A stretch of 64,000 bases of DNA from DASTFY01 sp963829955 (GTDB taxonomy: Bacteria > Actinomycetota > Acidimicrobiia > Acidimicrobiales > Ilumatobacteraceae): NCBI GenBank assembly GCA_963829955.1, contig CAWHKS010000017.1:186001-250000 (forward strand). Reading direction: 5' to 3'. Within the stretch, counting starts at the first letter, position 1. Every line of letters starts with the position of its first letter. Shown here piece by piece: positions 53,190 to 61,633 of the stretch. A model generated the notes under the pieces. It saw only the letters and a list, made by a program, of their open reading frames with translations. It made no database searches and was not told the origin of the DNA. Both the position numbers and the translations under genes were made by a program.

Positions 53190-54093
53190 ATGACCCCCCT
53201 TCACGAAGCCGAACACGACCACGAGCACGACCGGGGCCTGGCCTACGACCTCCCCCGCCTGATCGGTCGTCGCCGGGCCCTGCAGGTCCTCGGTGGCGCC
53301 GGTCTGCTGGCCCTGGTCGGCTCCGCGTCCTCGAACGACAGCGGCTCGGGTACCACGGCCGGCTCCGGAACCACTGGGACGACCGGCACCTCCGGAACCA
53401 CCGCTGCTTCCACGGGCGCCACCTCGGCCACGACGGCCGCCACGACCGGAGCCGCCACGGGCGACGTGGACGTGATCCCGGAGGAGACGGCCGGGCCCTT
53501 TCCGGCCGACGGGTCCAACGGCCCGAACGTCCTCACCGAGAGCGGGGTGGTGCGGAGCGACATCCGCAGCAGCTTCGGCTCGTCCTCCGGGACGGCCGAG
53601 GGCGTGCCGACCACCATGTCGTTCACGGTCGTGGACGCGGCCGGGGGAAGCGCGGCTGGCCGGGGCCGCCGTCTACGCGTGGCACTGCGACCGCGAGGGT
53701 CGCTACTCGATCTACTCCGAGGGGGCGCAGGACCAGAATTACCTCCGCGGCGTGCAGGAGACCGGCGCCGACGGCGTCGCCACCTTCAGCACCATCTATC
53801 CCGCCTGCTACGACGGGCGCTGGCCGCATGTCCACTTCGAGGTGTACCCGAGCCTCTCCGACGCCACGTCCGGCGGCAGTCCGATGGCGACGTCGCAGAT
53901 CGCGCTGCCCGAAGAGGCTTCGTCGGCGGTGTACGCCAGCGAGGGATACGAGCAGAGCGTGCGCAATCTCAGCCAGGTGTCGTTGGACACCGACATGGTG
54001 TTCAGCGACGGTTCGGAGCTGGAGACGCCGACGGTCAGCGGGTCGGTCGACGAGGGCTACGCCTTCGCCCTGACGGTGGGAGTCACCGTCTGA
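53190..54093 (+). pseudogene. Secreted intradiol ring-cleavage dioxygenase-like protein, frame broken once
   Basis: From an ATG at 53190 the first frame encodes a His-rich start, a hydrophobic export segment with Arg cluster (RRRALQVLGGAGLLALVGSA), a Ser/Thr/Gly linker and DVIPEETAGPFPADGSN. Near 53,650 the conserved sequence continues in the next frame: AAVYAWHCDREGRYSIYSEG, YLRGVQETGADGVATFSTIY and CYDGRWPHVHFEVY, which contain the Tyr and His ligands of non-heme Fe(III) in protocatechuate-dioxygenase-like enzymes. A G-run (GGGGG) at about 53,640 marks the likely indel. The intact enzyme would be about 300 residues and exported. Confidence 0.68.
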
Positions 54094-54155
54094 CGCTGCG
54101 GCTACAGTCCCGGCGTCATTCGGTAAGCGACAACCGGTGGGGGGTGTGACGTTCG

Positions 54156-55883
54156 ATGGCTGAGGTCGTCCCGGTAGACGTCTTCTTGGATGGTTGGTAC
54201 CCGGGCTGGACGCCCGAGCTGATCGACGATCCCTGGCTGCGGATGAAGTCCAAGCCCTTCAGCAAGGAGGACGAGGACCGGTTCTGGTTCGCGGACTTCC
54301 ACTGGCCACGCGGGTTCTCGCCGCTCGGCTTCTACTTCGTCAACACGGCGGCGATGACCACGCAGCTCGCCGCGCACCAGCTGCCGCTCCCGCCCGCCGG
54401 CGGGCTCGTGCAGCGGATGGGCGGACCGTTCCTCTACGAGGGCGAGGTGCCGATCACCTCGCCGTGGGAGATCGGCTTCCGCGCCGCCCGCATCGAGAAG
54501 AACATGCCCAAGTTCCTCGGCAACTTCGATGCCATCTGGGAAGAGCGCAAGTGGGAGCTGGAACTTGGGCTCCAGCATTTCGAGAGCTTCGACTTCGCCG
54601 GCACGTCACTCGCCGACATCGGCCAGTTCGTGGAGGACGCCACGATCTTCCAGCTCCGCGCCTGGGAGATTCATTTCGAGATCATGTACCCGCTGCTGGC
54701 AATCTACCTGCAGCTCTACGGCGTGTGCGCGTCCAACGGCGTCGACCCCGGCAACATCGCCAAGATGCTCCAGGGTCGCGACTCCAAGATCATGGAGTGC
54801 GACCGGGCCATGTGGGACCTGGCCGACGAGGCCAATCGCCTCGGCATCGCCGACGTGTTCGACACCGAGCCCGAGCAGATCCGCGGCGCGCTGTCGGCGG
54901 CCGGCGGCAACGCGTCGACCTGGCTGACGAAGTTCGACGACTTCCTGAATGACTACGGCTTCCGGACCGAGGGCATCGCGGACATCAACATCCCGTCGTG
55001 GATCGAGGACCAGTCCTCGCCCCTGGGCCAGATCCGCAACTTCATCCAGGCCGACGAGCGGCACGACTTCGATGCCGCTCTGACCGCGTCACACGCCGAG
55101 CGGGACGAGGCGATCGAAGCCGCTCGCTCGAAGCTCAGCGGCGACGCCCTCGGAGCTTTCAACGAGCTGCTGGGCATCTGCTCCGTCGCCAACTTCGCCT
55201 GGTGGAACGAGGACCACAACTACTACATCGATCTGCGGGCCTCGATCCCCGTCCGGCGCGGTGCGCTGGCCCTGGGCGAGGCCGTCGGTGCCGACCGCTA
55301 CGACGACGCCACCTTCCTCTTCATGCCCGAGTTGCGACAGGTCTACCGGGGCGAGCGGCAGTGGAGGGACCTGCAGTCGATCGTCACCGCCCGCCACGAG
55401 TACTACGACCACTACCAGGGCCTGCGGAGCACCATCCCGAAGGTGATCGGCACCATCCCGGACAAGGTCGAAGATCCCGTACTCATCGAGATCTTCGGGA
55501 TGCACCATCACTTCTTCGATGCCCTCGCGGCCGACGGCACGTCCAACGTGCTGACCGGCTTCCCGGCTTCCGCGGGCAACTACACGGGGACGGCGCGGGT
55601 GATGCTGTCGGCCATGGAGCTGTTCGACCTGGAGGAGGGCGAGATCCTCGTCACGGAGTGCACCTCGCCCAACTGGACGCCGGCCTTCGCCATCATCGGC
55701 GCCTGCGTCTGCGACGGCGGCGGCTCGCTCACGCACGCGGCGACGGTGAGCCGGGAGTACGGCATCCCCTGCGTCGTCGGAACGTCGATGGCTACCTCAC
55801 GGATCAAGACCGGTGATCGCATCGAGGTCGACGGCACCAAGGGCACGGTCACGATCCTCGAGCGCGCCGCCGAACCTGTGTGA
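54156..55883 (+). CDS. PEP-utilising enzyme with phosphohistidine swivelling domain, no ATP-grasp domain
   Basis: A 575-residue protein. The last 90 residues form the PEP-utilisers mobile domain with the phospho-accepting His527 (CDGGGSLTHAATVSREYGIP, CVVGTSM) preceded by ILVTECTSPNWTPAFAIIGA. The first 480 residues are mainly helical, like the central part of phenylphosphate synthase protein 1 and related PEP-synthase derivatives. An N-terminal nucleotide-binding domain (PPDK_N) is missing, so a separate ATP-binding partner would be needed. ATG at 54156. In a neighbourhood of monooxygenase, dehydrogenase and dioxygenase genes it may phosphorylate an aromatic or other hydroxyl compound. Confidence 0.8.
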   Translation: MAEVVPVDVFLDGWYPGWTPELIDDPWLRMKSKPFSKEDEDRFWFADFHWPRGFSPLGFYFVNTAAMTTQLAAHQLPLPPAGGLVQRMGGPFLYEGEVPITSPWEIGFRAARIEKNMPKFLGNFDAIWEERKWELELGLQHFESFDFAGTSLADIGQFVEDATIFQLRAWEIHFEIMYPLLAIYLQLYGVCASNGVDPGNIAKMLQGRDSKIMECDRAMWDLADEANRLGIADVFDTEPEQIRGALSAAGGNASTWLTKFDDFLNDYGFRTEGIADINIPSWIEDQSSPLGQIRNFIQADERHDFDAALTASHAERDEAIEAARSKLSGDALGAFNELLGICSVANFAWWNEDHNYYIDLRASIPVRRGALALGEAVGADRYDDATFLFMPELRQVYRGERQWRDLQSIVTARHEYYDHYQGLRSTIPKVIGTIPDKVEDPVLIEIFGMHHHFFDALAADGTSNVLTGFPASAGNYTGTARVMLSAMELFDLEEGEILVTECTSPNWTPAFAIIGACVCDGGGSLTHAATVSREYGIPCVVGTSMATSRIKTGDRIEVDGTKGTVTILERAAEPV

Positions 55884-55894
55884 TCGGGCCTCGG

Positions 55895-56599
55895 TCAGGC
55901 GAGGACGGTCCGGAGTGCGGCGACGACGCCGGCCGGCGCGTCCCACTCGGCGAGGTGGCCGGCGCCGGCGATGACGGTGCCGCCGCCCCAGCGTTCGATC
56001 CGGCTCGGCGGCATGAGCTCGTCCTGGTCGCCCCAGATGACGACCTTCGGGCAGGAGATGCGACGGAGGCGATTGCCCAGGCCGCGCTCGCCGAGGGGCC
56101 AGACCATGCCCGCCGCGGCGACGTCGCACAGGTAGCGGGACACGGGTGCCTCCTCGTCGCCCCGCTCCCCGAAGCGGTTGGCGAACGCCTCCGGGACGCC
56201 CTTGGCGAAGAGGTGCTCCATGCGCTGGGGCGCCGGGACGGCGAACAGATCGAATCCGGGGTGATCGGCGTCGCCGATGCCGAAGGGCGCTACGAGACCG
56301 AGTGCCGTCACCGCCTCGGGTCGCAGCGCGGCCAGCTCGGCCGCCACCATGCCGCCGATCGACGCGCCGATCACCGGGCAGGGCAGCGCGCCGGTGGCAT
56401 CGAGGGCGTCCCAGAACATCGTCAGCCAGCCCAGGTGGTCGTCGGGGGCGACGAAGCCCGGTTCGCCATCGAACCCGGCGACGGACGGGACGACGATCTC
56501 CCACCCGTCGTCGGCCAGCGACCGCATGGCGGGCGACAGCTCGGGGTGCCCGGCGATCCCCCACAGGTAGACGAAGTGCCCGCGGCTCCCACCGCTCAT
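55895..56599 (-). CDS. Alpha/beta hydrolase
   Basis: A 234-residue alpha/beta hydrolase: VVPSVAGFDGEPGFVAPDDH, nucleophile Ser in VIGASIGGMVAAELAALRPE, acid in VVIWGDQDELMPPSR and His in IAGAGHLAEWDAP. The ATG at 56599 overlaps the TGA of the LLM monooxygenase (ATGA), so the pair forms an operon and probably acts on the same compound, the hydrolase following an oxidation. Convergent with the PEP-utilising gene, 11 bases away. Confidence 0.88.
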   Translation of the reverse strand: MSGGSRGHFVYLWGIAGHPELSPAMRSLADDGWEIVVPSVAGFDGEPGFVAPDDHLGWLTMFWDALDATGALPCPVIGASIGGMVAAELAALRPEAVTALGLVAPFGIGDADHPGFDLFAVPAPQRMEHLFAKGVPEAFANRFGERGDEEAPVSRYLCDVAAAGMVWPLGERGLGNRLRRISCPKVVIWGDQDELMPPSRIERWGGGTVIAGAGHLAEWDAPAGVVAALRTVLA

Positions 56600-57798
56600 C
56601 GCGCGTTCTCCGGCCAGTACGGATCGGGGTATTCGGAGAACAGCGTCCGCAGGCCCGGCGCCACCTTGTCCCCGAACATCTTGCTGTTGAAGCGGGTGAG
56701 CTCGTCGCTCATGTCGCCGAACTGGAGCATGGCGCACAGGTGTCCGATGCGCAGCTCCTTGGCCGCCTCCTCGAGCTGCTCGCGGACGGTGTCGGGACTG
56801 CCGACGACGACGTAGCCGTTCTCGAGCATCTCGTCCCAGGTCAGGTCGTGCTTCGCCTGCTTGGCCCGCGCTACCTGCCGCACCTGCGACTTGTAGCGGG
56901 CCCGCACAGAGGCCTCGGTGACGTAGCCGGGGGCGTCGGTGAAACCGGGGAAGACGTGCAGCGAGCGGTTGAAGAAGTACTCAGCGGACGCGCGGTAGAG
57001 CTTGCGGGCCTCGGCGTCGGTGTCGGCCACACCGATGAACTGGGTGACGGCCAGACGGTGCGGGTTGTCGTCCTTGCCGTTGGCCTCGACCTGACGCCAG
57101 TAACCGCCGACGGTCTCGCGGACGGACTTGTAGCCGTAGTAGGTGAGCGCGCCGTACACGAAGTCGTTCCTGGCGCAGAAGTCCCACGTCTCGACCGAGC
57201 CGCCGCCCGGGATCCACACCGGCGGGTGGGGCTGCTGCCAGGGCCGGGGAACGGGGTTGACGTAGCGGTACTGGTTGAAGCGCCCGTTGAAGGCGAAGGG
57301 CTCCTCGGCCTGCCAGGCCTTGAGGATGAGCTCGATGCCCTCGTAGTACCGGGGCCGGAGCTGCGTGGGGTTCACGCTGTAGGAGTAGGCGGTGTCCATG
57401 GCCGTGCCCACCGGGAAGCCCGCGATGAGGCGGCCGTGGGAGAAGAGGTCCAGCATGGCGAACTCCTCCGCCACCCGGATGGGCGGGTTGTAGAGCGCCA
57501 CCGAGTTGCCGAGCACGGTGATCGCCGCCTGCGACGTGCGGCTGGCCAGGATCGAGGCGATGAGGTTGGGCGACGGCATGAGCCCGTAGCCGTTGTTGTG
57601 GTGTTCGTTGACGCAGATGCCGTCGAAGCCGCACTCCTCGGCGTAGACGAGCTGGTCGATGTAGGACTCGTACGTCCGGACCAGGACGTCACGGTCGAAG
57701 AGCTTGGGATCGATGTCCACCCACACACTGCGGTGCTGCTTGTTGAAGTCCTCCGGGAGGGCCGGGTACGGCATGAGGTGGAACCACATCATCTTCAT
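56596..57798 (-). CDS. LLM-class flavin-dependent monooxygenase (bacterial luciferase family)
   Basis: A 400-residue luciferase-family enzyme of the long-chain type: MMWFHLMPYPALPEDF, YAEECGFDGICVNEHHNNGY, SQAAITVLGNSVALYNPPIR, FSHGRLIAGFPVGTAMDTAY and VVVGSPDTVREQLEEAAKEL. Such enzymes use FMNH2 (or F420H2) and oxygen to hydroxylate or cleave organic substrates. ATG at 57798 is the family start. Co-translated with an alpha/beta hydrolase and divergent from a zinc alcohol dehydrogenase, across an 83-base gap. Confidence 0.9.
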   Translation of the reverse strand: MKMMWFHLMPYPALPEDFNKQHRSVWVDIDPKLFDRDVLVRTYESYIDQLVYAEECGFDGICVNEHHNNGYGLMPSPNLIASILASRTSQAAITVLGNSVALYNPPIRVAEEFAMLDLFSHGRLIAGFPVGTAMDTAYSYSVNPTQLRPRYYEGIELILKAWQAEEPFAFNGRFNQYRYVNPVPRPWQQPHPPVWIPGGGSVETWDFCARNDFVYGALTYYGYKSVRETVGGYWRQVEANGKDDNPHRLAVTQFIGVADTDAEARKLYRASAEYFFNRSLHVFPGFTDAPGYVTEASVRARYKSQVRQVARAKQAKHDLTWDEMLENGYVVVGSPDTVREQLEEAAKELRIGHLCAMLQFGDMSDELTRFNSKMFGDKVAPGLRTLFSEYPDPYWPENAR

Positions 57799-57881
57799 GG
57801 GTGCAGCCTGCCCGGCGGGTTGCCGGCGTGTCCACGGCAAACGCGACGGTCGTCGGGTCGGGTGTGCTAAGCGATCGGTCC

Positions 57882-58955
57882 ATGAGGGCTGCCTGCCTCG
57901 TCGACGGTCGTGACGACCTCGTGGTGGCGGACCTGACCATCGACGGTCCGCGGGGGCGTGAGGTGGTCGTGCGCACCCAGGCCGTGGGGCTCTGCCACAG
58001 CGACCTGCACGTCGTCGACGGCTCCCTCGTCCGGCCGCGGCCCATCGTCCTCGGGCACGAGGCGGCCGGCGTCGTCGAAGCCGTCGGCCCCGACGTGTCA
58101 TCGGTGGCCGTGGGCGCGTCCGTGGTGACCTGCCTCGTGATGCCCTGCGGGGCGTGCGGGCGGTGCCGGGCCGGCGAGGAGCACCTGTGCGCCGATCCCG
58201 CGGCCACGCTGCGGGGGAACGACCGGGCGCGGCTCGAGCTCGACGGGACGCCGGTCGTGCAGATGGCCGGGATCGGGGCGCTCGGGGAACAGATCATCGT
58301 GGACGAGCGGGCGCTGGTGGCCGTGCCCGCCCGCGTGCCGCCCGAGCTGGCCGCGGTGCTGGGCTGCGCCATCGTCACCGGCTTGGGCTCGGTGCTCAAC
58401 GTGGCCGGTGTCCGACGGGGCGAGCGGGTGGCCGTCATCGGGTGCGGCGGCATCGGCCTCGCCATCATCCAGGGCGCCCGCATCGCCGGGGCGGACTCGA
58501 TCGTGGCCATCGACCTCGCCGACGCCAAGCTCGATCTGGCCCGGCGGCTGGGGGCCACGAGTGTCGCCAACGCCGCCGATGACGACGCCGTGCAGGCCGT
58601 CGTGGGCACCGTCGACCACGCCTTCGAGGCCGTGGGGAGGCCGGCGACCATGGAGCTGGCGGTGGAGCTGGCGGCGCCGGGGCGGGCGGCGTACGCGGTC
58701 GGCATCCTGCCGGAGGGCTCGTCGGTCTGTCTCTCGGCCAAGGCGTTGCGCCGCGGCAAGCGGCTCGTCGGGGTCTTCATGGGTTCGACCCGGCCGCGGC
58801 GTGACATCCCGCGCTACGTCGAGCTGTGGGAGCGCGGTGAGCTGGACCTGGCCTCGATGGTGTCCGATCAGCTCCCGCTCGACGCGGTCAACGACGGCTT
58901 CGCCGCCCTCGCCCGGGGTGAGGTCGCCCGGGCCGTCGTGCGCTTCGACGACTGA
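57882..58955 (+). CDS. Zinc-dependent alcohol dehydrogenase (MDR family)
   Basis: A 357-residue medium-chain dehydrogenase. Catalytic zinc ligands are in VGLCHSDLH and IVLGHEAAGV; the structural-zinc four-Cys loop is CGACGRCRAGEEHLC; the cofactor site is VAVIGCGGIGLAIIQGARIA with IDLADAKLDLA, whose Asp suggests NAD. This resembles class III-like and NDMA-dependent alcohol dehydrogenases of actinobacteria. ATG at 57882 chosen over an open frame from 57801. Divergent from the LLM monooxygenase operon. Confidence 0.91.
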   Translation: MRAACLVDGRDDLVVADLTIDGPRGREVVVRTQAVGLCHSDLHVVDGSLVRPRPIVLGHEAAGVVEAVGPDVSSVAVGASVVTCLVMPCGACGRCRAGEEHLCADPAATLRGNDRARLELDGTPVVQMAGIGALGEQIIVDERALVAVPARVPPELAAVLGCAIVTGLGSVLNVAGVRRGERVAVIGCGGIGLAIIQGARIAGADSIVAIDLADAKLDLARRLGATSVANAADDDAVQAVVGTVDHAFEAVGRPATMELAVELAAPGRAAYAVGILPEGSSVCLSAKALRRGKRLVGVFMGSTRPRRDIPRYVELWERGELDLASMVSDQLPLDAVNDGFAALARGEVARAVVRFDD

Positions 58956-58981
58956 GGCGAGCGCGGACCCGCCGGGGAAGG

Positions 58982-59028
58982 TTCTCGCGGCGACGGGTCT
59001 CGCACGGCGAGACGGACCACCGCGAGAA
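58982..59028 (+). terminator. Nested hairpin after the alcohol dehydrogenase gene
   Basis: Outer arms TTCTCGCGG (58982-58990) and CCGCGAGAA (59020-59028) enclose a perfect inner stem GTCTCGC-ACG-GCGAGAC (58997-59013). It begins 26 bases after the stop. A second inverted repeat (GCCACCGA / TCGGTGGC, 59043-59070) follows. Confidence 0.55.
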
Positions 59029-59103
59029 GCCCGTCGGCCCTGGCCACCGAATCGATGTCGAATCGGTGGCGGAGGGTCCGGCGTCGACTGGGCGGGGCCG
59101 GCG

Positions 59104-59301
59104 TCAGCGGCAGGCGCCGGGCGGATCGTCGTAGCGGTCGTCCTGGCGCCACGGGCCGGCGTACCAGGGCGCGGTGGGCGGCGGGACCTGGGCCGCCACC
59201 CCGATGATCTCGACCATCGCCTGCCCGAAGCGGGCGGCGCCGTCGGGGCAGTAGTGGCCGAGATCGACCTTGCGGACCCGCAGCTCACCGGGCGGCGGGC
59301 C
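59104..59301 (-). pseudogene. C-terminal remnant of an SGNH-hydrolase-like gene
   Basis: On the minus strand about 60 codons before a TGA at 59106-59104 read RKVDLGHYCPDGAARFGQAM, then VPPPTAPWYAGPWRQDD. The D-x-x-HxCPDGA pattern is that of the catalytic Asp-His end of SGNH/GDSL hydrolases, such as the domain attached to OafA acyltransferases. No start codon exists before this block, and a stop lies a few codons upstream, so only the tail survives. It fills most of the 470-base gap between the dehydrogenase and the FAD monooxygenase; I see nothing else there apart from the hairpins. Confidence 0.35.
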
Positions 59302-59425
59302 GAGCCCCGTCCACGCGGCAGGCGGACCGGCAGCCCGAGCCCGTGAAGGCTGTCACAGCACGATCCTGAACCGGTCCTGAGCGGGCTGCGTACCGCAACG
59401 CAACCACCGCGAAAGGACACGCAGG

Positions 59426-60812
59426 ATGCCCCGCTCCCTCCACCGCCACGCCGTCGTCATCGGTGCGAGCATGGCCGGACTCGCCACGGCCCGGGTGCTG
59501 ACCGATCACTTCGAGTCGGTCACCGTGCTCGACCGTGATCCGCTGCCCGAGGGCACCGGACCCCGCAAGGGCGTACCCCAGGGCCGCCAGGCCCACGCGC
59601 TCCTGAGCGGCGGCTCCCGGGCCATCGCCGAGCTGTTCCCTGGAATCATGGAGGAACTGGTCGCCGACGGCGCCGAGCTCATCGAGTTCAACGGCGGATC
59701 CTGGTACCAGGCCGACGGCTACCGGGCCGAGTGCCTGGTCGTCCGCCAGGTCGTCTCCGCCAGCCGGCCGTTCATCGAGGCCGGCGTGCGCCGACGCGTC
59801 GCCGCGCTGGGGCACGTCACGATCGAGACCGGCCACGCAGTCGAGACTCTCCTGCACGCCGGCGGATCGCGTGACCGGCGTGAAGGTCTTCGACGGGACG
59901 ACGTCGCGTGACATCGTCGCCGATCTCGTGGTCGACTGCTCGGGCCGCGCCTCGCACGGCGCGCTGTGGATGGAGGACCTCGGGTACCAGGCGCCGGACA
60001 CCGTCGAGGTGCGTTGCGACGTGCGCTACGCCTCCGTCATCCTGCCCCGGCGCCAGGGTGACCTGGACAAGACGTTCTCGGTCGTCATCGAGTCGCCGCC
60101 GCACGGCAAGCGGGCCGCGTTCCTGCTGCCCATCGAGGGCGACCGGTGGATCGCCACCATCACCGCCGGCTACGGGGCGGAGGCCCCCACGGACGAGGCG
60201 AGCTTCCGCGCCGCCGCCGCCAGCCTGCCGTCGCTCGAGATCCACCAGGTGCTCCAGGGCCTCGACCAGCTCGGCCCCGTGGCCACCCACCGGCTGATCT
60301 CCAGCAAGCGCCGCCGTTACGAGCGGCTGCGCGACGTCCCAGCCGGGTTCCTCGCCCTCGGCGACGCCATCTGCAGCTTCAACCCGCTCTACGGCCAGGG
60401 CATGAGCAGTGCCGTGCTCCAGGCTGTCGCCCTCGGTGAGTGCTTGCAGGGGAGCGAGAACGACCAGGCACTGGTGCGGGCTTTCTACCGGCGGGCAGCG
60501 AAGGTGATCGCCAACCCCTGGCAGATCGCCGTCGGGTCCGACTTCGCCTATCCCGAGACCACCGGCCCCAAGCCGGCCGGCACCGATCTGGTCAACCGGT
60601 ACATCACGCGGGTGCTGCGGGCGGCGCAGGTGTCGCCCGAGGTCAACACGGCGATGATCCTGGTGCAGAACCTGCTGGCGCCGCCGTCGTCGCTGATGCG
60701 GCCCTCGATGATGCGGGCCGTGCGGCGGGCGTCGCGCGACCTGGCCCGTCACCGCAGGGTCGAAGGCGCGACCGGGCGCCGGCCGGCCGGTGTGGTGACG
60801 GCCGGCGCCTGA
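59426..60812 (+). pseudogene. FAD-dependent monooxygenase, frame broken once
   Basis: The first frame (59426 to about 59,870) has the FAD dinucleotide motif HAVVIGASMAGLATARVL, VTVLDRDPLPEGTGPRKGVP and QGRQAHALLSGG. The second frame (about 59,870 to 60812) continues with RVTGVKVFDGTTSRDIVADL, VVDCSGRASHGALWM and GDAICSFNPLYGQGMSSAVL, the second FAD motif. Together they make a PHBH-fold flavoprotein of about 460 residues of the type that modifies hydrophobic secondary metabolites or aromatic compounds. One base is missing or extra near 59,868. A ribosome site AAAGGA precedes the ATG. Confidence 0.72.
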
Positions 60813-60832
60813 TCGGGCCGTGGGTCGGTCGA

Positions 60833-61483
60833 TCAGCTCGGTACCGGCACGAGCCGCAGGTACGGCTTGACCGCCACCCAGCCATCCGGGAAGCGGTCCC
60901 GGGCCTCGTCATCCGACACCGCCGGGATGATGATGACGTCATCGCCCGGCTTCCAGTTCACCGGCGTCGACACCTTGTGATTGGCGGTGAGCTGCAGGGA
61001 GTCGATCACCCTCAGGATCTCGTCGAAGTTGCGGCCGGTGCTCTGGGGGTAGGTGAGCGTCAGCTTGACCTTCTTGTCGGGTCCGATGACGAAGACGCTC
61101 CGCACCGTCGTCGTGTCGCTGGCGTTGGGGTGGATCATCCCGTAGCGGTCGGACACGACCCGTCCCGGGTCAGCGATGAGCGGGAAGTTGAGGCGACAAC
61201 CAGTGACCTCTTCGATGTCGCGAGCCCACAGGTGATGGGAGTCGACGGGGTCGACGCTGAGGCCGATGACCTTGCAGTGGCGGGCTGCGAACTGATCGTT
61301 CAGCCGGGCCACCTCGCCCAGCTCCGTGGTGCAGACGGGCGTGAAGTCCTTGGGGTGCGAGAACAACACACCCCAGCTGTCGCCCAGCCAGCGGTGGAAC
61401 TCCAGGGTCCCCTCGGTGGTCTCGGCGGTGAAGTCGGGAGCATCGTCGCCCAGTTGGAGGGCGCGGACGGCGGTGGGTTGCAT
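60833..61483 (-). CDS. 1-Cys peroxiredoxin (Prx6 type), second copy
   Basis: A 216-residue paralogue of the peroxiredoxin at 46.5 kb: WGVLFSHPKDFTPVCTTELG carries the peroxidatic Cys, and SVFVIGPDKKVKLTLTYPQS and VSTPVNWKPGDDVIIIPAVS match closely. It differs in the middle (DPVDSHHLWARDIEEVTGCR, with an extra Cys). ATG at 61483. It is convergent with the FAD monooxygenase and divergent from a BTAD regulator, so its control may differ from the first copy. Confidence 0.92.
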   Translation of the reverse strand: MQPTAVRALQLGDDAPDFTAETTEGTLEFHRWLGDSWGVLFSHPKDFTPVCTTELGEVARLNDQFAARHCKVIGLSVDPVDSHHLWARDIEEVTGCRLNFPLIADPGRVVSDRYGMIHPNASDTTTVRSVFVIGPDKKVKLTLTYPQSTGRNFDEILRVIDSLQLTANHKVSTPVNWKPGDDVIIIPAVSDDEARDRFPDGWVAVKPYLRLVPVPS

Positions 61484-61633
61484 GGCGTGGCTCCTCGTGC
61501 TCTGTGGTCACGTGTCCCCGGCCCGTTGCCTGGGGACGTCGGTGATGGTGACAGCGACCGGTTGACCCGTGGTGGGGAACCGGTAGAACCGGCGCCCGGC
61601 GGCGGGCGTAGCCTGGTCACGAGGGAGAGGGAG

